Positions 1 through 6,846 of a DNA stretch of 9,670 nt are shown piece by piece. The notes beneath the pieces are model-generated. The model ran no database searches. It was not told where the DNA came from and saw only the letters and a program-made list of their open reading frames with translations. Every line of letters starts with the position of its first letter. The stretch's first letter is position 1. The translations under genes and the position numbers were made by a program. Origin of the DNA: Planctomycetales bacterium (GTDB taxonomy: Bacteria > Planctomycetota > Planctomycetia > Pirellulales > UBA7805); the NCBI GenBank assembly GCA_011772275.1, contig WVZU01000093.1, positions 1 through 9,670 on the forward strand, written 5' to 3'.

Positions 1-1267
1 CGTTCGGATCTGCCTCGCTGAACGTCGTTTCGGCAACCAGCTCGTAGCGCTGCGGGTTCGCCCGCACCAATCGCAACTTGCCGTATTCGCTCAAACAGAC
101 AAAATGACCGTCAACGTACATCAAGCTGCAGCGTTGCAGGCCGGGGACCGACCACTGGATTTCGCCCGTCTTCCAGGCGATGCACCGTAATTCGGCCGTT
201 TGGGTGTGGCGTCCGCTGGACCCGTACAGGTACCCCTCGACATGGATCGGCGTGTTCCAGTGGGTTTGCATCGCCTTACCGCGCCGCTGGGGATCGTCCC
301 GCCAGACGACCTCCCATCCGCTCTTGCCGACGGCCAGCAACGAGCTTCCCGGCCCGTAGGTTTCCGAAATAAACACTTCGTTGCCGACCACGACGGGGTT
401 ACTGGCGTTGACGCTTTCCAGCTTGCGGGACCGCCAGGGGTAGTGAAAGTCGACGCGGCCGTCCGCGGGGTTCAAGACCAGCAGGCCACCGCGGGCGAAG
501 AGAAAGCACCAATCACGCCGGTCGATGGTCGCCAGGACGGGGCTCGCATAGCTGGCCAATTCCTGGCCAGCACGATATCGCACTTGGCCCGTACGTTTGT
601 CGAAGGCGACGATTGCGGTTCCGTTGCTGGTGACTTCGTTCAGCCGGCCAGGCGGGATATTTCTTGCCGCCGGCGGGCTGCCCCCCACCTGCACGATCAG
701 TTGATCGCCCTGGACGACGGGCGTCGAGCCGACTCCAAAGAAGTTTTGGACGACGCCAAACGTGGCCATCGTGTCGACCTTCCAGAGCATTTTGCCGTCC
801 GTCACGCGCAGACAGTGCAGCATCCCCTCGGCACCGTACAAGTAAACACGCTGGTGATCGACCACCGGACAGCAGCGTGGCCCGTTGCTGTATCCGTAGA
901 GATCTTCGTAGTCGGTTTTGTATCTGAATTCCCACAAAAGACGCCCCGTTTCACTCTGCAGGCAGACCAGACGTGCATCGTCTTTGACACGGTCAAAGAG
1001 GAATAACCGGCCCCTGCTGACCGACGGCATCGCGTACCCCTCGCCCAGACGCCGTTGCCAGACCAATTTGGGTCCTGTGGTTGGCCAACGGGTGAGGATC
1101 CCCCGTTCCGGCGACTTGCTGTCCCCGGTGGGGCCCAGGAAGCCGGGCCAGTCGACACCGTCGGTCCGCGTCCGCAAGTCCTCGACCCCTTCCTCGGCAT
1201 CTGCGCCGCGCGCCGGCACGGTCAGGAGGATCAGGGCCAGCACGCCAGTCGAGCGGAAATTTTGCAT
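1..1267 (-). CDS. Exported PQQ-like beta-propeller repeat protein (3' end beyond window)
   Basis: This frame reads open from ATG at 1267 to the left edge (422 residues seen), so the C-terminus is missing. Seen: a signal peptide (residues 1-24, hydrophobic VLALILLTVPA, likely cut after the AxA-like ADA), then a DWPGFLGP motif at about 39-46. Blade-like repeats of the form 'LhCLxxxTGxxLWxh' follow near 100-116, 150-165, 219-233, 262-276 and 360-375. Known: planctomycetes encode many exported proteins with a DWP-x-x-x-GP opening followed by PQQ/BamB-like beta-propeller blades. Most have no assigned substrate, and the blades need not bind PQQ. Inference: a periplasmic or surface propeller used for protein contact or as an enzyme scaffold. 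No dehydrogenase active-site motif is recognisable in the visible part. The in-frame stretch upstream of 1267 has no ATG before a stop, which supports this start, although the RBS is weak. It is divergent from arfB with a 195-base gap. Confidence 0.88.
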   Translation of the reverse strand, partial: MQNFRSTGVLALILLTVPARGADAEEGVEDLRTRTDGVDWPGFLGPTGDSKSPERGILTRWPTTGPKLVWQRRLGEGYAMPSVSRGRLFLFDRVKDDARLVCLQSETGRLLWEFRYKTDYEDLYGYSNGPRCCPVVDHQRVYLYGAEGMLHCLRVTDGKMLWKVDTMATFGVVQNFFGVGSTPVVQGDQLIVQVGGSPPAARNIPPGRLNEVTSNGTAIVAFDKRTGQVRYRAGQELASYASPVLATIDRRDWCFLFARGGLLVLNPADGRVDFHYPWRSRKLESVNASNPVVVGNEVFISETYGPGSSLLAVGKSGWEVVWRDDPQRRGKAMQTHWNTPIHVEGYLYGSSGRHTQTAELRCIAWKTGEIQWSVPGLQRCSLMYVDGHFVCLSEYGKLRLVRANPQRYELVAETTFSEADPN

Positions 1268-1462
1268 CCAGGGCAATCCAGGTCGGACGTAACAGAGGGT
1301 ATAATTTCGCTTTTAGTGTAGCGGCTTGCGATCAGAGAACAATGCTTCCCGTTTGGCCACCAGGCTAAGCGATCCGTGCTGGGTGGATCGTTTCCGGTCG
1401 TCAAAACTTCGTGAGATGCTGGCTGTACACGGGGTGGGGGAAAACCGAGCGAGGGATGGGCC

Positions 1463-1885
1463 ATGCTGGTTGTCAGCAACACGATTAAAATTCCGCTGCG
1501 AGAATTTCACTTTACCTTCGCGCGCAGCGGGGGACCGGGCGGCCAGAATGTCAACAAGGTCAACACCAAGGCCACCCTCCGCTGGTCCGTGGTCACGTCT
1601 CCTAGTATTTCGGAGTCGTTGCGCACACGATTCCTGGAAAAGTACGGCCGGCGGGTCAACCAGGAGGGCGATTTGCTGGTGACCAGTCAACGATTCCGGG
1701 ATCAAGGTCGCAATGTGGCCGATTGTTTGGAAAAACTCCGTGTGATGTTGGCCGCAGTCGCCGCTCCAGGCAAGTTGCGAAAGAAGACCAGGCCGACCCA
1801 GGCCGCTCGCCAACGCCGCCTGCAGGAGAAGCAAGCCCAGTCGGAAAAAAAACAACGCCGCCGCTCGGTGCATTGGGAGGACTGA
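1463..1885 (+). CDS. arfB: Alternative ribosome-rescue factor ArfB (peptidyl-tRNA hydrolase)
   Basis: ArfB (YaeJ) enters stalled ribosomes lacking a stop codon and hydrolyses the peptidyl-tRNA ester, releasing the nascent chain. Seen: 140 residues, the same length as the E. coli protein as I recall it. The release-factor-like catalytic motif SGGPGGQNVNKV lies at residues 22-33, with the GGQ at 26-28. The domain ends in a long basic tail (about 102-136, rich in K, R and Q, including RPTQAARQRRLQEK). In ArfB this tail occupies the empty mRNA entry channel. The short length and absence of a codon-recognition domain separate it from RF1/RF2. The basic tail and TRPT-type motif favour ArfB over other GGQ proteins such as PrfH. 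An AGGGAT element a few bases before the ATG at 1463 can serve as RBS; an ATG at 1456 is out of frame. It stands alone, with no ssrA or smpB nearby. Confidence 0.93.
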   Translation: MLVVSNTIKIPLREFHFTFARSGGPGGQNVNKVNTKATLRWSVVTSPSISESLRTRFLEKYGRRVNQEGDLLVTSQRFRDQGRNVADCLEKLRVMLAAVAAPGKLRKKTRPTQAARQRRLQEKQAQSEKKQRRRSVHWED

Positions 1886-2059
1886 ACCAACAAAGCCAGC
1901 GGGAAGTAGAAGTCTATGGGGCCAGGCACCTTTCTCGTTGTCCACCTGACCTGGCAGCGGGAAACGTTTCGTGTCGGGGGTGGCCGTCAGGCAGAGCCGG
2001 TCAGGGTCGACAGCAGAAGCCTTTCGGCCCCTTGGGAAATCGACAGGCCAGCGTGACGC
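1886..2059. other. Convergent intergenic region between arfB and the acyl-CoA dehydrogenase
   Basis: This 174-base gap has no supported gene. It holds a perfect 10-base palindrome, GAAACGTTTC, at 1961-1970. A 6-base inverted repeat, GCCAGG at 1921-1926 and CCTGGC at 1950-1955, has a 23-base loop. No hairpin with a clear T-tract terminator is visible for either gene. Confidence 0.5.
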
Positions 2060-3829
2060 TTATGCGTCCGCCTGCCCGGCCCGCAGGCTGTCGGCCAGGG
2101 TCGTGGTCGCACCATCATCATTGTCCCACAGTTCGTCCAGATTCCTCTCCATCCGCCGCCGGGCCGTGTTCAGGTAATAGCGGCCCAGCCACAATTGCTG
2201 TTCGACGTCGTCTTGGGGAAGATGCGCACCGTCGAGGGCTCGTTCGAGGCGACCAAGCACGCAGGCGCTGACATACAGCTCGGTGGCCGTGTCCGCCACA
2301 CGTTCCAGCTGGTATTGCCGGTCGAGAATGTCCTCGCGGTAGTGACGCAGCAGTCGTTCGACCTGGTGACCAAAAATGCCAATTGTTTTTGCCAGGCGAT
2401 CGGCATCGGCCGACAGTCGCTGGTCGGCGACCGGAATTTGAGGCGCGTTGATCAGGGCGTTGATTTTGCGTCCCGCAAAATCGGCCAGCTTCCCCAGGTT
2501 GCTTAACGGGCTTTGTGCCGCGTCCAGCACGGACTTCAGTTCAAGTCCCACAGCACGCATGCCGGCCAGCCCGATAAAGACTCGTAAAACATCGTTGGCA
2601 CCTTCACCGATCGTGTTGATGCGGGCATCCCGCATCATGCGTTCGAAGGGTTCGTCCACAAAATAGGCTTTTCCGCCATAAATCTGGATCGTGTCATTGA
2701 TGATCCGCCACAGCACCTCGGTGGAAAAGACCTTCAACATCGCGGTTTCCACCATGTATTCGCTTTGGCCGGCATCGATCAGTGCGGCCGTTTCATAGGT
2801 CGCCGTTTCGATGGCAAACGCACCTGCCGCCATGTAAGCCAGTTTCTTTTTTACCAGCTCAAACGACCTCAGCGTCTGTTGAAACTGTATGCGTCGACTG
2901 CTGTGACGGAGCGCATGTTGGACGCAGAACCTGGCCGCTCCACTACAGCTGGCTCCAAAGGTTGTGCGGCCGTAATCCAGCACCGTCAAAGCGATCTTCA
3001 AGCCCTTGCCGACTTCGCCCAACACGTTTTCGCGGGGGATAAACATGTCGCGGAACGCCAAACGGCCGGTCGCCGTTCCGCGGACCCCGCATTTTTCCAT
3101 CCGCGTTTCAGTCACTTCGAACCCCGGCATGTCCGGGGTAACGATGAAGGCCGTGATGCTGGTCTGGTCGCTACCTTCCACGGGTGTACGAGCCATCACG
3201 GTGAGGACATCCGCCAGTCCGCCATTGGTGATCCACCGCTTCTGGCCATTGAGCAGGTAGCCCCTGCCGTCGCCTGTGGGCAGAGCCATCGTTTGAACGT
3301 TCGCGGCGTCGCTGCCCGCTTCTTCTTCCGTTAGCGCAAAAGCACTCAGCCACTCGCCGCTTGCCAGCCTGGGAAGATAACGCCGCTGCTGCTGTGGGTT
3401 GCCGAACAGGACCAGAGCCCGCGGGCCGATGGAATGATGAGCGTTGACGAACAGGGCAGTGCTGCCGCAGTGACCGCCCAGCACCTCGATCAGACGGCAA
3501 TACTGAACCTGGCTGAGCCCCAGGCCGCCACAAGACGTTGGTAGGCAGGCGCCCAGCACACCCAGCTGGCCCAGACCGCGAACCACCTCGTCCGGAATCA
3601 CCCCCTCTCGGTCGATCCGCCCGGCATCGATGTGCCGGCTACAGAAATTGGCCAGCTGCGAGATTTGTTGCGCGGTTTGCCGATCCTTACGAAAATCAGG
3701 ATAAGCCACCAGCTTGTCGTCCAGGTAGCGACCGAAATACAAGCCTTGTGCGAAACCGGTTTGCTGCAAGCGGTCCCCCAATAACTCCTCGGCTGCTTCC
3801 AGCTGCTGTTCGCGTGCGGGACTGGTCAT
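2060..3829 (-). CDS. Acyl-CoA dehydrogenase, long VLCAD/ACAD9-like type with C-terminal extension
   Basis: A FAD-dependent cytoplasmic enzyme that makes the alpha,beta double bond in acyl-CoA, the first step of beta-oxidation, passing electrons to ETF. Seen in 589 residues: an N-terminal GFAQGLYFGRY motif (25-35) typical of this long subgroup; the FAD/substrate-loop motif FALTEEEAGSDAA (164-176); the YLLNGQKRWITNGG motif (191-204); and IQIYGGKAY (381-389). The segment around INTIGEGANDVLR (404-416) has Glu409 where VLCAD-type enzymes carry the catalytic base in IFEGTND. Residues from about 430 to 589 form the extra helical C-terminal domain of VLCAD/ACAD9-like proteins, absent from short- and medium-chain enzymes. 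A long-chain substrate preference is therefore inferred. No ETF, thiolase or hydratase gene is adjacent. The start at 3829 keeps the conserved N-terminus; an AAAGG sits 14 bases upstream, a long spacing. The gene is convergent with arfB, 174 bases away. Confidence 0.93.
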   Translation of the reverse strand: MTSPAREQQLEAAEELLGDRLQQTGFAQGLYFGRYLDDKLVAYPDFRKDRQTAQQISQLANFCSRHIDAGRIDREGVIPDEVVRGLGQLGVLGACLPTSCGGLGLSQVQYCRLIEVLGGHCGSTALFVNAHHSIGPRALVLFGNPQQQRRYLPRLASGEWLSAFALTEEEAGSDAANVQTMALPTGDGRGYLLNGQKRWITNGGLADVLTVMARTPVEGSDQTSITAFIVTPDMPGFEVTETRMEKCGVRGTATGRLAFRDMFIPRENVLGEVGKGLKIALTVLDYGRTTFGASCSGAARFCVQHALRHSSRRIQFQQTLRSFELVKKKLAYMAAGAFAIETATYETAALIDAGQSEYMVETAMLKVFSTEVLWRIINDTIQIYGGKAYFVDEPFERMMRDARINTIGEGANDVLRVFIGLAGMRAVGLELKSVLDAAQSPLSNLGKLADFAGRKINALINAPQIPVADQRLSADADRLAKTIGIFGHQVERLLRHYREDILDRQYQLERVADTATELYVSACVLGRLERALDGAHLPQDDVEQQLWLGRYYLNTARRRMERNLDELWDNDDGATTTLADSLRAGQADA

Positions 3830-3909
3830 GGCGATATATTGGACCTTTCACATGTTTGAAAGCTGGCCGAGCCGTACGACCGCTGGCTGGGCGTGCGGGC
3901 AGGCCGCTT

Positions 3910-3939
3910 AGTATAGATCTTCCCGTCGGCTAGCCCCAA
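3910..3939 (-). promoter_or_regulatory. Candidate sigma70-like promoter for the acyl-CoA dehydrogenase
   Basis: Read on the minus strand, TTGGGG (3939-3934) and TATACT (3915-3910) are separated by 18 bases. The -10 matches five of six consensus positions, the -35 only the TTG. Transcription would start near 3903, giving a leader of about 75 bases before the ATG at 3829. Confidence 0.3.
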
Positions 3940-4250
3940 TCCGGGATACGGGACGGCGAGCCGCCCGGCGAATCGGGCGCCAGCAAAAAAACCACCCCAC
4001 GTGCAGCAGAAACCTCTCTGGCACGAGCCGGTTGGGGACATGGGGCGCCGGTCGTCCGTCATTCCAGGCCTTGCTGCCTGGTCTTGTTCGCAACAGGCCG
4101 CAAAGTTTTCTCCATCCGGCTGGGGCCCGGGAAACCGCCCGTCTCGCGTCAGCCCGTCCCAACCCGGCATGGAAAACTTACGAGGTTGTAACGGTTATGT
4201 CCCTGGCAGCGGTTATAGGCGTCGTTCAGGTTGCTAACGTTTTATGTGAA

Positions 4251-4279
4251 AGAGACTTGCGGCTTTTTCGGCAAGTTCT
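4251..4279 (+). other. Weak hairpin in the presumed porin leader
   Basis: ACTTGC (4255-4260) pairs with GCAAGT (4271-4276) around a 10-base loop. The stem extends by AGA/TCT (4251-4253 with 4277-4279) if G4254 is bulged. No T-tract follows, so it does not look like a simple attenuator. It lies about 170 bases before the porin start codon. Confidence 0.25.
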
Positions 4280-4448
4280 AATCCCTGTTTTTCGATGAAC
4301 CCTTACAGGTGATTCAGTCGGTACGAGAGCATGAAACGTTGTGACCGGCAAGAACAGCACCTGGCGACTCGACGAAGCTTGCTCAACGTACAGCTTTCCG
4401 CGAGTTGAAGGCCCTCCTTTCAAGACCCACCCTCAAGAGGACTCAGCC

Positions 4449-5846
4449 ATGCGAGACAGATCTTGCCTTGGGCGCGCGGCTGCTGTTGGCGCGCTGGTGG
4501 TCGCTTTGGCGCAATCCCTCGTGACCGCTCAAGATTACTATTATCCCCCTGCCCCGTACTCCCATGGCATACAGGACGAAGTCAGTTCGACCACCTACCG
4601 CTCGCGGTTGAACGAACTGGAAGATCGTCTGGCGATGTTGGAGAGCCAAAACTCGGCGGACAAAGAGCAAGAGGCTTGCCAGGAGGTTGAAATCCAGACC
4701 GCGCCCAACCACAAGCTCCGCGGCCGCTTGTACTTTGACCAGATCTGGATGAACGATCTGAGAGGACCTGGCGGTGTGGATACGCAGGAGAATCAGACCG
4801 GGTTTGATACTATTCGCCTGGGTGTCGCGGGCAACATTTACGAAAACCTCGCCTACAAGGCCGAATTCGAATTCGAGGGGGACGAGGTCGACTACAAGGA
4901 CATTTACGGCGAACTTGGCAATCTGCCTTGGATGGGGCACTTCAGGATCGGCTATTTCAAGGAACCGGCTGGCCTGGAGCAAATGACCAGTTCGCGTTTT
5001 ATCAGCTTCATGGAGCGTTCAGCGCCCACCGTGGCGTTCACGCCCTCCCGTAATCTAGGGATCATGTTTCACCATGCCATGGGGGCCCGCGAAAACTGGA
5101 AGTGGTACGCCGGTTTGTACCGTGGCCAATCAGAGGATAACGACGAAGACGTTGACGGCGACACCAACGATTGGGCCGGTACCTTTCGCGTGGCCGGTCT
5201 GCCGTACTACGACCAAGCCACTCCCGGCCGCTGCCTCCTGCACACCGGTGCCTGGATCAGCCATCGTCGCACCGGCGACGTTGGCGGCACCAGCGGTAGC
5301 GGTGACTGGGAAGGCTTCCTGGAACTGGATAGTCGTGATGGCCCCATCAACGTGGACTTGCCGGCTGACACCGAGTTTAACGTGATGGGGCTCGAATTGG
5401 GTTACATGCGTGGTCCGTTTTTTATCCAGAACGAACACTTCTTCACGCACGTCAGCAGTGTTCCCGGCGGCCTGGGTTTTGACTGCTACGGTACTTACGT
5501 GACCGTGGGGTACTTTTTGACCGGCGAGCACCGTGGGTACAACAAGAGCAACATGGCCTTCGATCGCGTCAAGCCGTTCGAGCCTTTTTTCTGGGTCCGC
5601 ACAGCCGACGGCACGGCCGCGGGCCTGGGTGCCTGGGAAATTGCCGCTCGCTGGAGCTGGCTGGACCTCAGCGACGCGACCGTGGCAACCCCCGGTACGC
5701 AGGAAAACATCACCTGCGGGCTGAACTGGTACCTCAACCCGTACAGCCGCATCGTGTTCAACTATGTGCACTCGGTATCCGACGTCGAGCTGGCTGGCAA
5801 GCTGGAGGGCGACCACTTTGCCGTTCGCTTCCAGATCGACTGGTAA
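4449..5846 (+). CDS. Outer-membrane porin, OprP/OprO-like (Porin_O_P family)
   Basis: A beta-barrel channel for small solutes across the outer membrane. Family placement rests on the overall pattern of alternating strands and on the GAWEIAARWSWLDLSD segment (394-409), close to the conserved late strand of OprP-type porins. It ends in FAVRFQIDW, with a terminal aromatic residue as usual for Bam-inserted barrels. Layout of 465 residues: signal peptide 1-27 (hydrophobic 10-22, likely cut after VTA); a Tyr/Pro-rich spacer 28-40; a predicted coiled coil at about 48-75; and a barrel from about 88 to the end. An acidic loop at 229-241 contains DxDxDG. OprP itself is phosphate-selective through a basic ladder, but I cannot establish substrate here. 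A GTG 36 codons upstream (4341) keeps the frame open. ATG 4449 is preferred because a signal peptide starts there and an AAGAGGA RBS (4435-4441) precedes it at good spacing. There is no co-oriented gene upstream. Confidence 0.88.
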   Translation: MRDRSCLGRAAAVGALVVALAQSLVTAQDYYYPPAPYSHGIQDEVSSTTYRSRLNELEDRLAMLESQNSADKEQEACQEVEIQTAPNHKLRGRLYFDQIWMNDLRGPGGVDTQENQTGFDTIRLGVAGNIYENLAYKAEFEFEGDEVDYKDIYGELGNLPWMGHFRIGYFKEPAGLEQMTSSRFISFMERSAPTVAFTPSRNLGIMFHHAMGARENWKWYAGLYRGQSEDNDEDVDGDTNDWAGTFRVAGLPYYDQATPGRCLLHTGAWISHRRTGDVGGTSGSGDWEGFLELDSRDGPINVDLPADTEFNVMGLELGYMRGPFFIQNEHFFTHVSSVPGGLGFDCYGTYVTVGYFLTGEHRGYNKSNMAFDRVKPFEPFFWVRTADGTAAGLGAWEIAARWSWLDLSDATVATPGTQENITCGLNWYLNPYSRIVFNYVHSVSDVELAGKLEGDHFAVRFQIDW

Positions 5847-5981
5847 TCGCAAGGCAGCATTGCCAGAAGGCTCTTTCTGCATGAGCGCATTTCGGCAGCA
5901 AGAAAAATGGTCGGTGCACAACGCCCCACAGCCTAAAGAGAATGAATGAATAATGGACTGGTTCCCTAACCCCACGGATGC

Positions 5982-6019
5982 GGTTCCCCGCGTGGCACCC
6001 GATTGGGCCACGAGGAACC
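5982..6019 (+). promoter_or_regulatory. Strong leader hairpin just before the RBS of the Cys-rich gene
   Basis: GGTTCC (5982-5987) pairs with GGAACC (6014-6019). After a small internal loop, CGTGG (5991-5995) pairs with CCACG (6008-6012). After a CA bulge, CCC (5998-6000) pairs with GGG (6005-6007) around GATT. This makes about 14 base pairs, ending immediately before the AGAGGAG RBS (6021-6027). A second GGTTCC at 5960-5965 could compete for the same 3' arm. The role is unknown; a translational control or mRNA-stability element is plausible. Confidence 0.45.
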
Positions 6020-6035
6020 GAGAGGAGCACCCCCG

Positions 6036-6494
6036 ATGAAAACGTTTTCCCTCACCTTGGCGATGGCCCTGGCCTTGCTGCTGGGCCTCAGCGCTTCTAA
6101 GGGCTGGACGCAGAATTGCGGCGGTGCCGCGGCGGCCGATTGCGGCAGTGCCCGCGGCGGCTGTGACGATGGCGGATGTTGCGACGGCTGCGGCCGCGGT
6201 AAGGTTTGCCGCCTGGTCTGCAAAGAAGTCGAAGTCACCGCGGTCTGCTACGGCACCAGGTGCCAGAAGATCTGCGTGCCCGGTTGCGGCAGCAAGTGTG
6301 TCAACGCGGACTGCGTCAAGTGCGGGACCTGCTCGTGTGACACAACGGCCGGCCTCTGCAAGATCAAGTACCCCACCGGCAAACCGGGTTGTGCCAGGCA
6401 GAAAACGGTCAAGCGGCTGGTCAAGTACGAGACGAAAAAGAAGGTCAAAGTTTGGAGCTGGGAAATTGTCGACGGCTGTGGCTGTGCTTCCTGA
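6036..6494 (+). CDS. Secreted cysteine-rich small protein, function unknown
   Basis: 152 residues. The signal peptide (1 to about 21; hydrophobic LTLAMALALLLGLSAS) is followed by a mature part with 21 cysteines among roughly 130 residues. They cluster at 28-110 in CC, CxC, CxxC and CxxxC spacings, with a final CGC near the C-terminus. A basic segment without cysteine (KTVKRLVKYETKKKVKVWSWEI, about 122-144) separates the two cysteine groups. The VCRLVCKEVEVTAVCYGTRCQKICVPG pattern resembles, from memory, small Cys-rich exported proteins recurrent in planctomycetes; none has a known function that I can name. Disulfide-bonded cell-wall protein or metal binding are both possible. There is no lipobox before Cys28. 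An upstream TTG (6003) keeps the frame open but lies inside the leader hairpin. ATG 6036 has a good RBS (AGAGGAG, 8 bases away) and begins a clean signal peptide, so it is preferred. It lies 189 bases after the porin. Confidence 0.8.
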   Translation: MKTFSLTLAMALALLLGLSASKGWTQNCGGAAAADCGSARGGCDDGGCCDGCGRGKVCRLVCKEVEVTAVCYGTRCQKICVPGCGSKCVNADCVKCGTCSCDTTAGLCKIKYPTGKPGCARQKTVKRLVKYETKKKVKVWSWEIVDGCGCAS

Positions 6495-6551
6495 TTCGAT
6501 ACCCGACCCCTATCAGGCACACAACGCGCTCATTTTCTGTCGCTCCCGACG

Positions 6552-6570
6552 CACGCTTTCCTCAAGCGTG
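6552..6570. other. Perfect 7-bp hairpin downstream of the Cys-rich gene
   Basis: CACGCTT (6552-6558) and AAGCGTG (6564-6570) are perfect inverted repeats around TCCTC, starting 57 bases after the stop of the Cys-rich gene. It could help end that transcript or protect its 3' end, but no T-tract follows, so it is not a standard intrinsic terminator. Confidence 0.4.
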
Positions 6571-6578
6571 ACGTATGG

Positions 6579-6609
6579 CCCCAGGGTTCGCCTTGGCGAC
6601 CCTGCGGGG
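6579..6609. other. Long GC-rich hairpin
   Basis: CCCC (6579-6582), AGGGT (6583-6587) and CGCC (6589-6592) pair with GGCG (6595-6598), ACCCT (6599-6603) and GGGG (6606-6609). One arm has a single-base bulge and the other a two-base bulge. The tip cannot close fully, so about 11-12 pairs form. It follows the 6552-6570 hairpin by only 8 bases. Confidence 0.45.
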
Positions 6610-6767
6610 CGCGTTGATTGTTGATCTGCCGAACCATGCAGTGCGCCAGCACAGCCCGCATGGCTGGCAAGAGTTTGCGGATGGTCGGTCTTTCGCACTG
6701 TCCAGCGGCCGCGTGGAGGGCTTCCTTGAGCGGAAGGTCGCGATTTTCTTGGGTGCGGATTTTTTTC

Positions 6768-6797
6768 CTGACCAATTCCGCAGCGGCTGCGTAGAAT
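6768..6797 (+). promoter_or_regulatory. Candidate sigma70-like csrA promoter with a palindrome in its spacer
   Basis: CTGACC (6768-6773) and TAGAAT (6792-6797) are 18 bases apart; the -10 matches five of six consensus positions and the -35 four. Transcription would start near 6804, giving a leader of about 43 bases to the ATG at 6847. Within the spacer, CGCAGC (6779-6784) and GCTGCG (6786-6791) form a perfect inverted repeat around one base, well placed for a repressor operator. Confidence 0.42.
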
Positions 6798-6829
6798 CTT
6801 TTAACAGCCCATCCAATTTCTGATTGTTC

Positions 6830-6845
6830 GCGTAAAGGAGTATGC
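6830..6845 (+). promoter_or_regulatory. csrA ribosome-binding site in the loop of a hairpin (candidate CsrA autoregulatory site)
   Basis: GCGTA (6830-6834) pairs with TATGC (6841-6845) using one G-U pair, leaving the hexaloop AAGGAG (6835-6840), which is the Shine-Dalgarno sequence. A GGA in the loop of a short hairpin, overlapping the RBS, is the established form of CsrA/RsmE targets. Self-repression of csrA is inferred. Confidence 0.42.
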
Positions 6846-6846
6846 C

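Larger units (their letters stand above)
3830..4448. other. Divergent intergenic region between acyl-CoA dehydrogenase and porin, no gene seen
   Basis: A 619-base gap between divergent genes. Short open frames on both strands have unprotein-like composition and no RBS, so I call no gene. The part near the dehydrogenase holds that gene's candidate promoter. The part from about 4170 is noticeably more AT-rich than its surroundings and probably carries the porin promoter and leader, but I could not pick a convincing -35/-10 pair there. A weak hairpin lies at 4251-4279. Confidence 0.5.
6495..6846. other. Structured intergenic region upstream of csrA
   Basis: A 352-base gap. It contains two adjacent hairpins (6552-6570, 6579-6609), a csrA promoter candidate (6768-6797) and the csrA RBS hairpin. 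Two overlapping short frames, 6575-6823 plus (82 residues) and 6530-6775 minus (81 residues, TTG start), lack an RBS and recognisable domains. The minus frame has somewhat gene-like GC-rich third positions, so a decayed or small gene cannot be excluded. Confidence 0.5.

Noticed and set aside
200..1006. 268-residue plus-strand open frame over the beta-propeller gene
   Set aside because: It is antisense to a clear minus-strand protein with signal peptide and propeller repeats; its own translation has no recognisable domain.
1300..1305. TATAAT on the plus strand before arfB
   Set aside because: No -35 with suitable spacing and no extended -10; 158 bases from the start codon, so evidence is too thin for a promoter call.
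2055..2068. GACGC-TTAT-GCGTC hairpin across the dehydrogenase stop codon
   Set aside because: Only five pairs, no T-tract; chance level in GC-rich DNA.
3962..3991. Perfect 6-bp hairpin (CGCCCG/CGGGCG) next to an A7 tract
   Set aside because: On the minus strand the T-tract comes before the hairpin, not after, so it is not an intrinsic terminator in either direction.
3826..4170. 114-residue minus-strand frame in the divergent intergenic region
   Set aside because: Composition rich in Arg, Pro, Gly and Ser with no conserved motif or RBS; it also overlaps the dehydrogenase's leader and promoter.
4341..4448. GTG-initiated 36-codon N-terminal extension of the porin
   Set aside because: A good RBS and a signal peptide begin at ATG 4449; the extension would put the signal peptide internal.
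5130..6011. 293-residue minus-strand frame over the porin
   Set aside because: Antisense shadow of the porin, no domain, GC-driven openness.
6530..6823. Overlapping short frames on both strands (82 and 81 residues) before csrA
   Set aside because: No RBS or motif for either; the minus frame starts at TTG within the csrA promoter. Kept only as a note in the intergenic entry.
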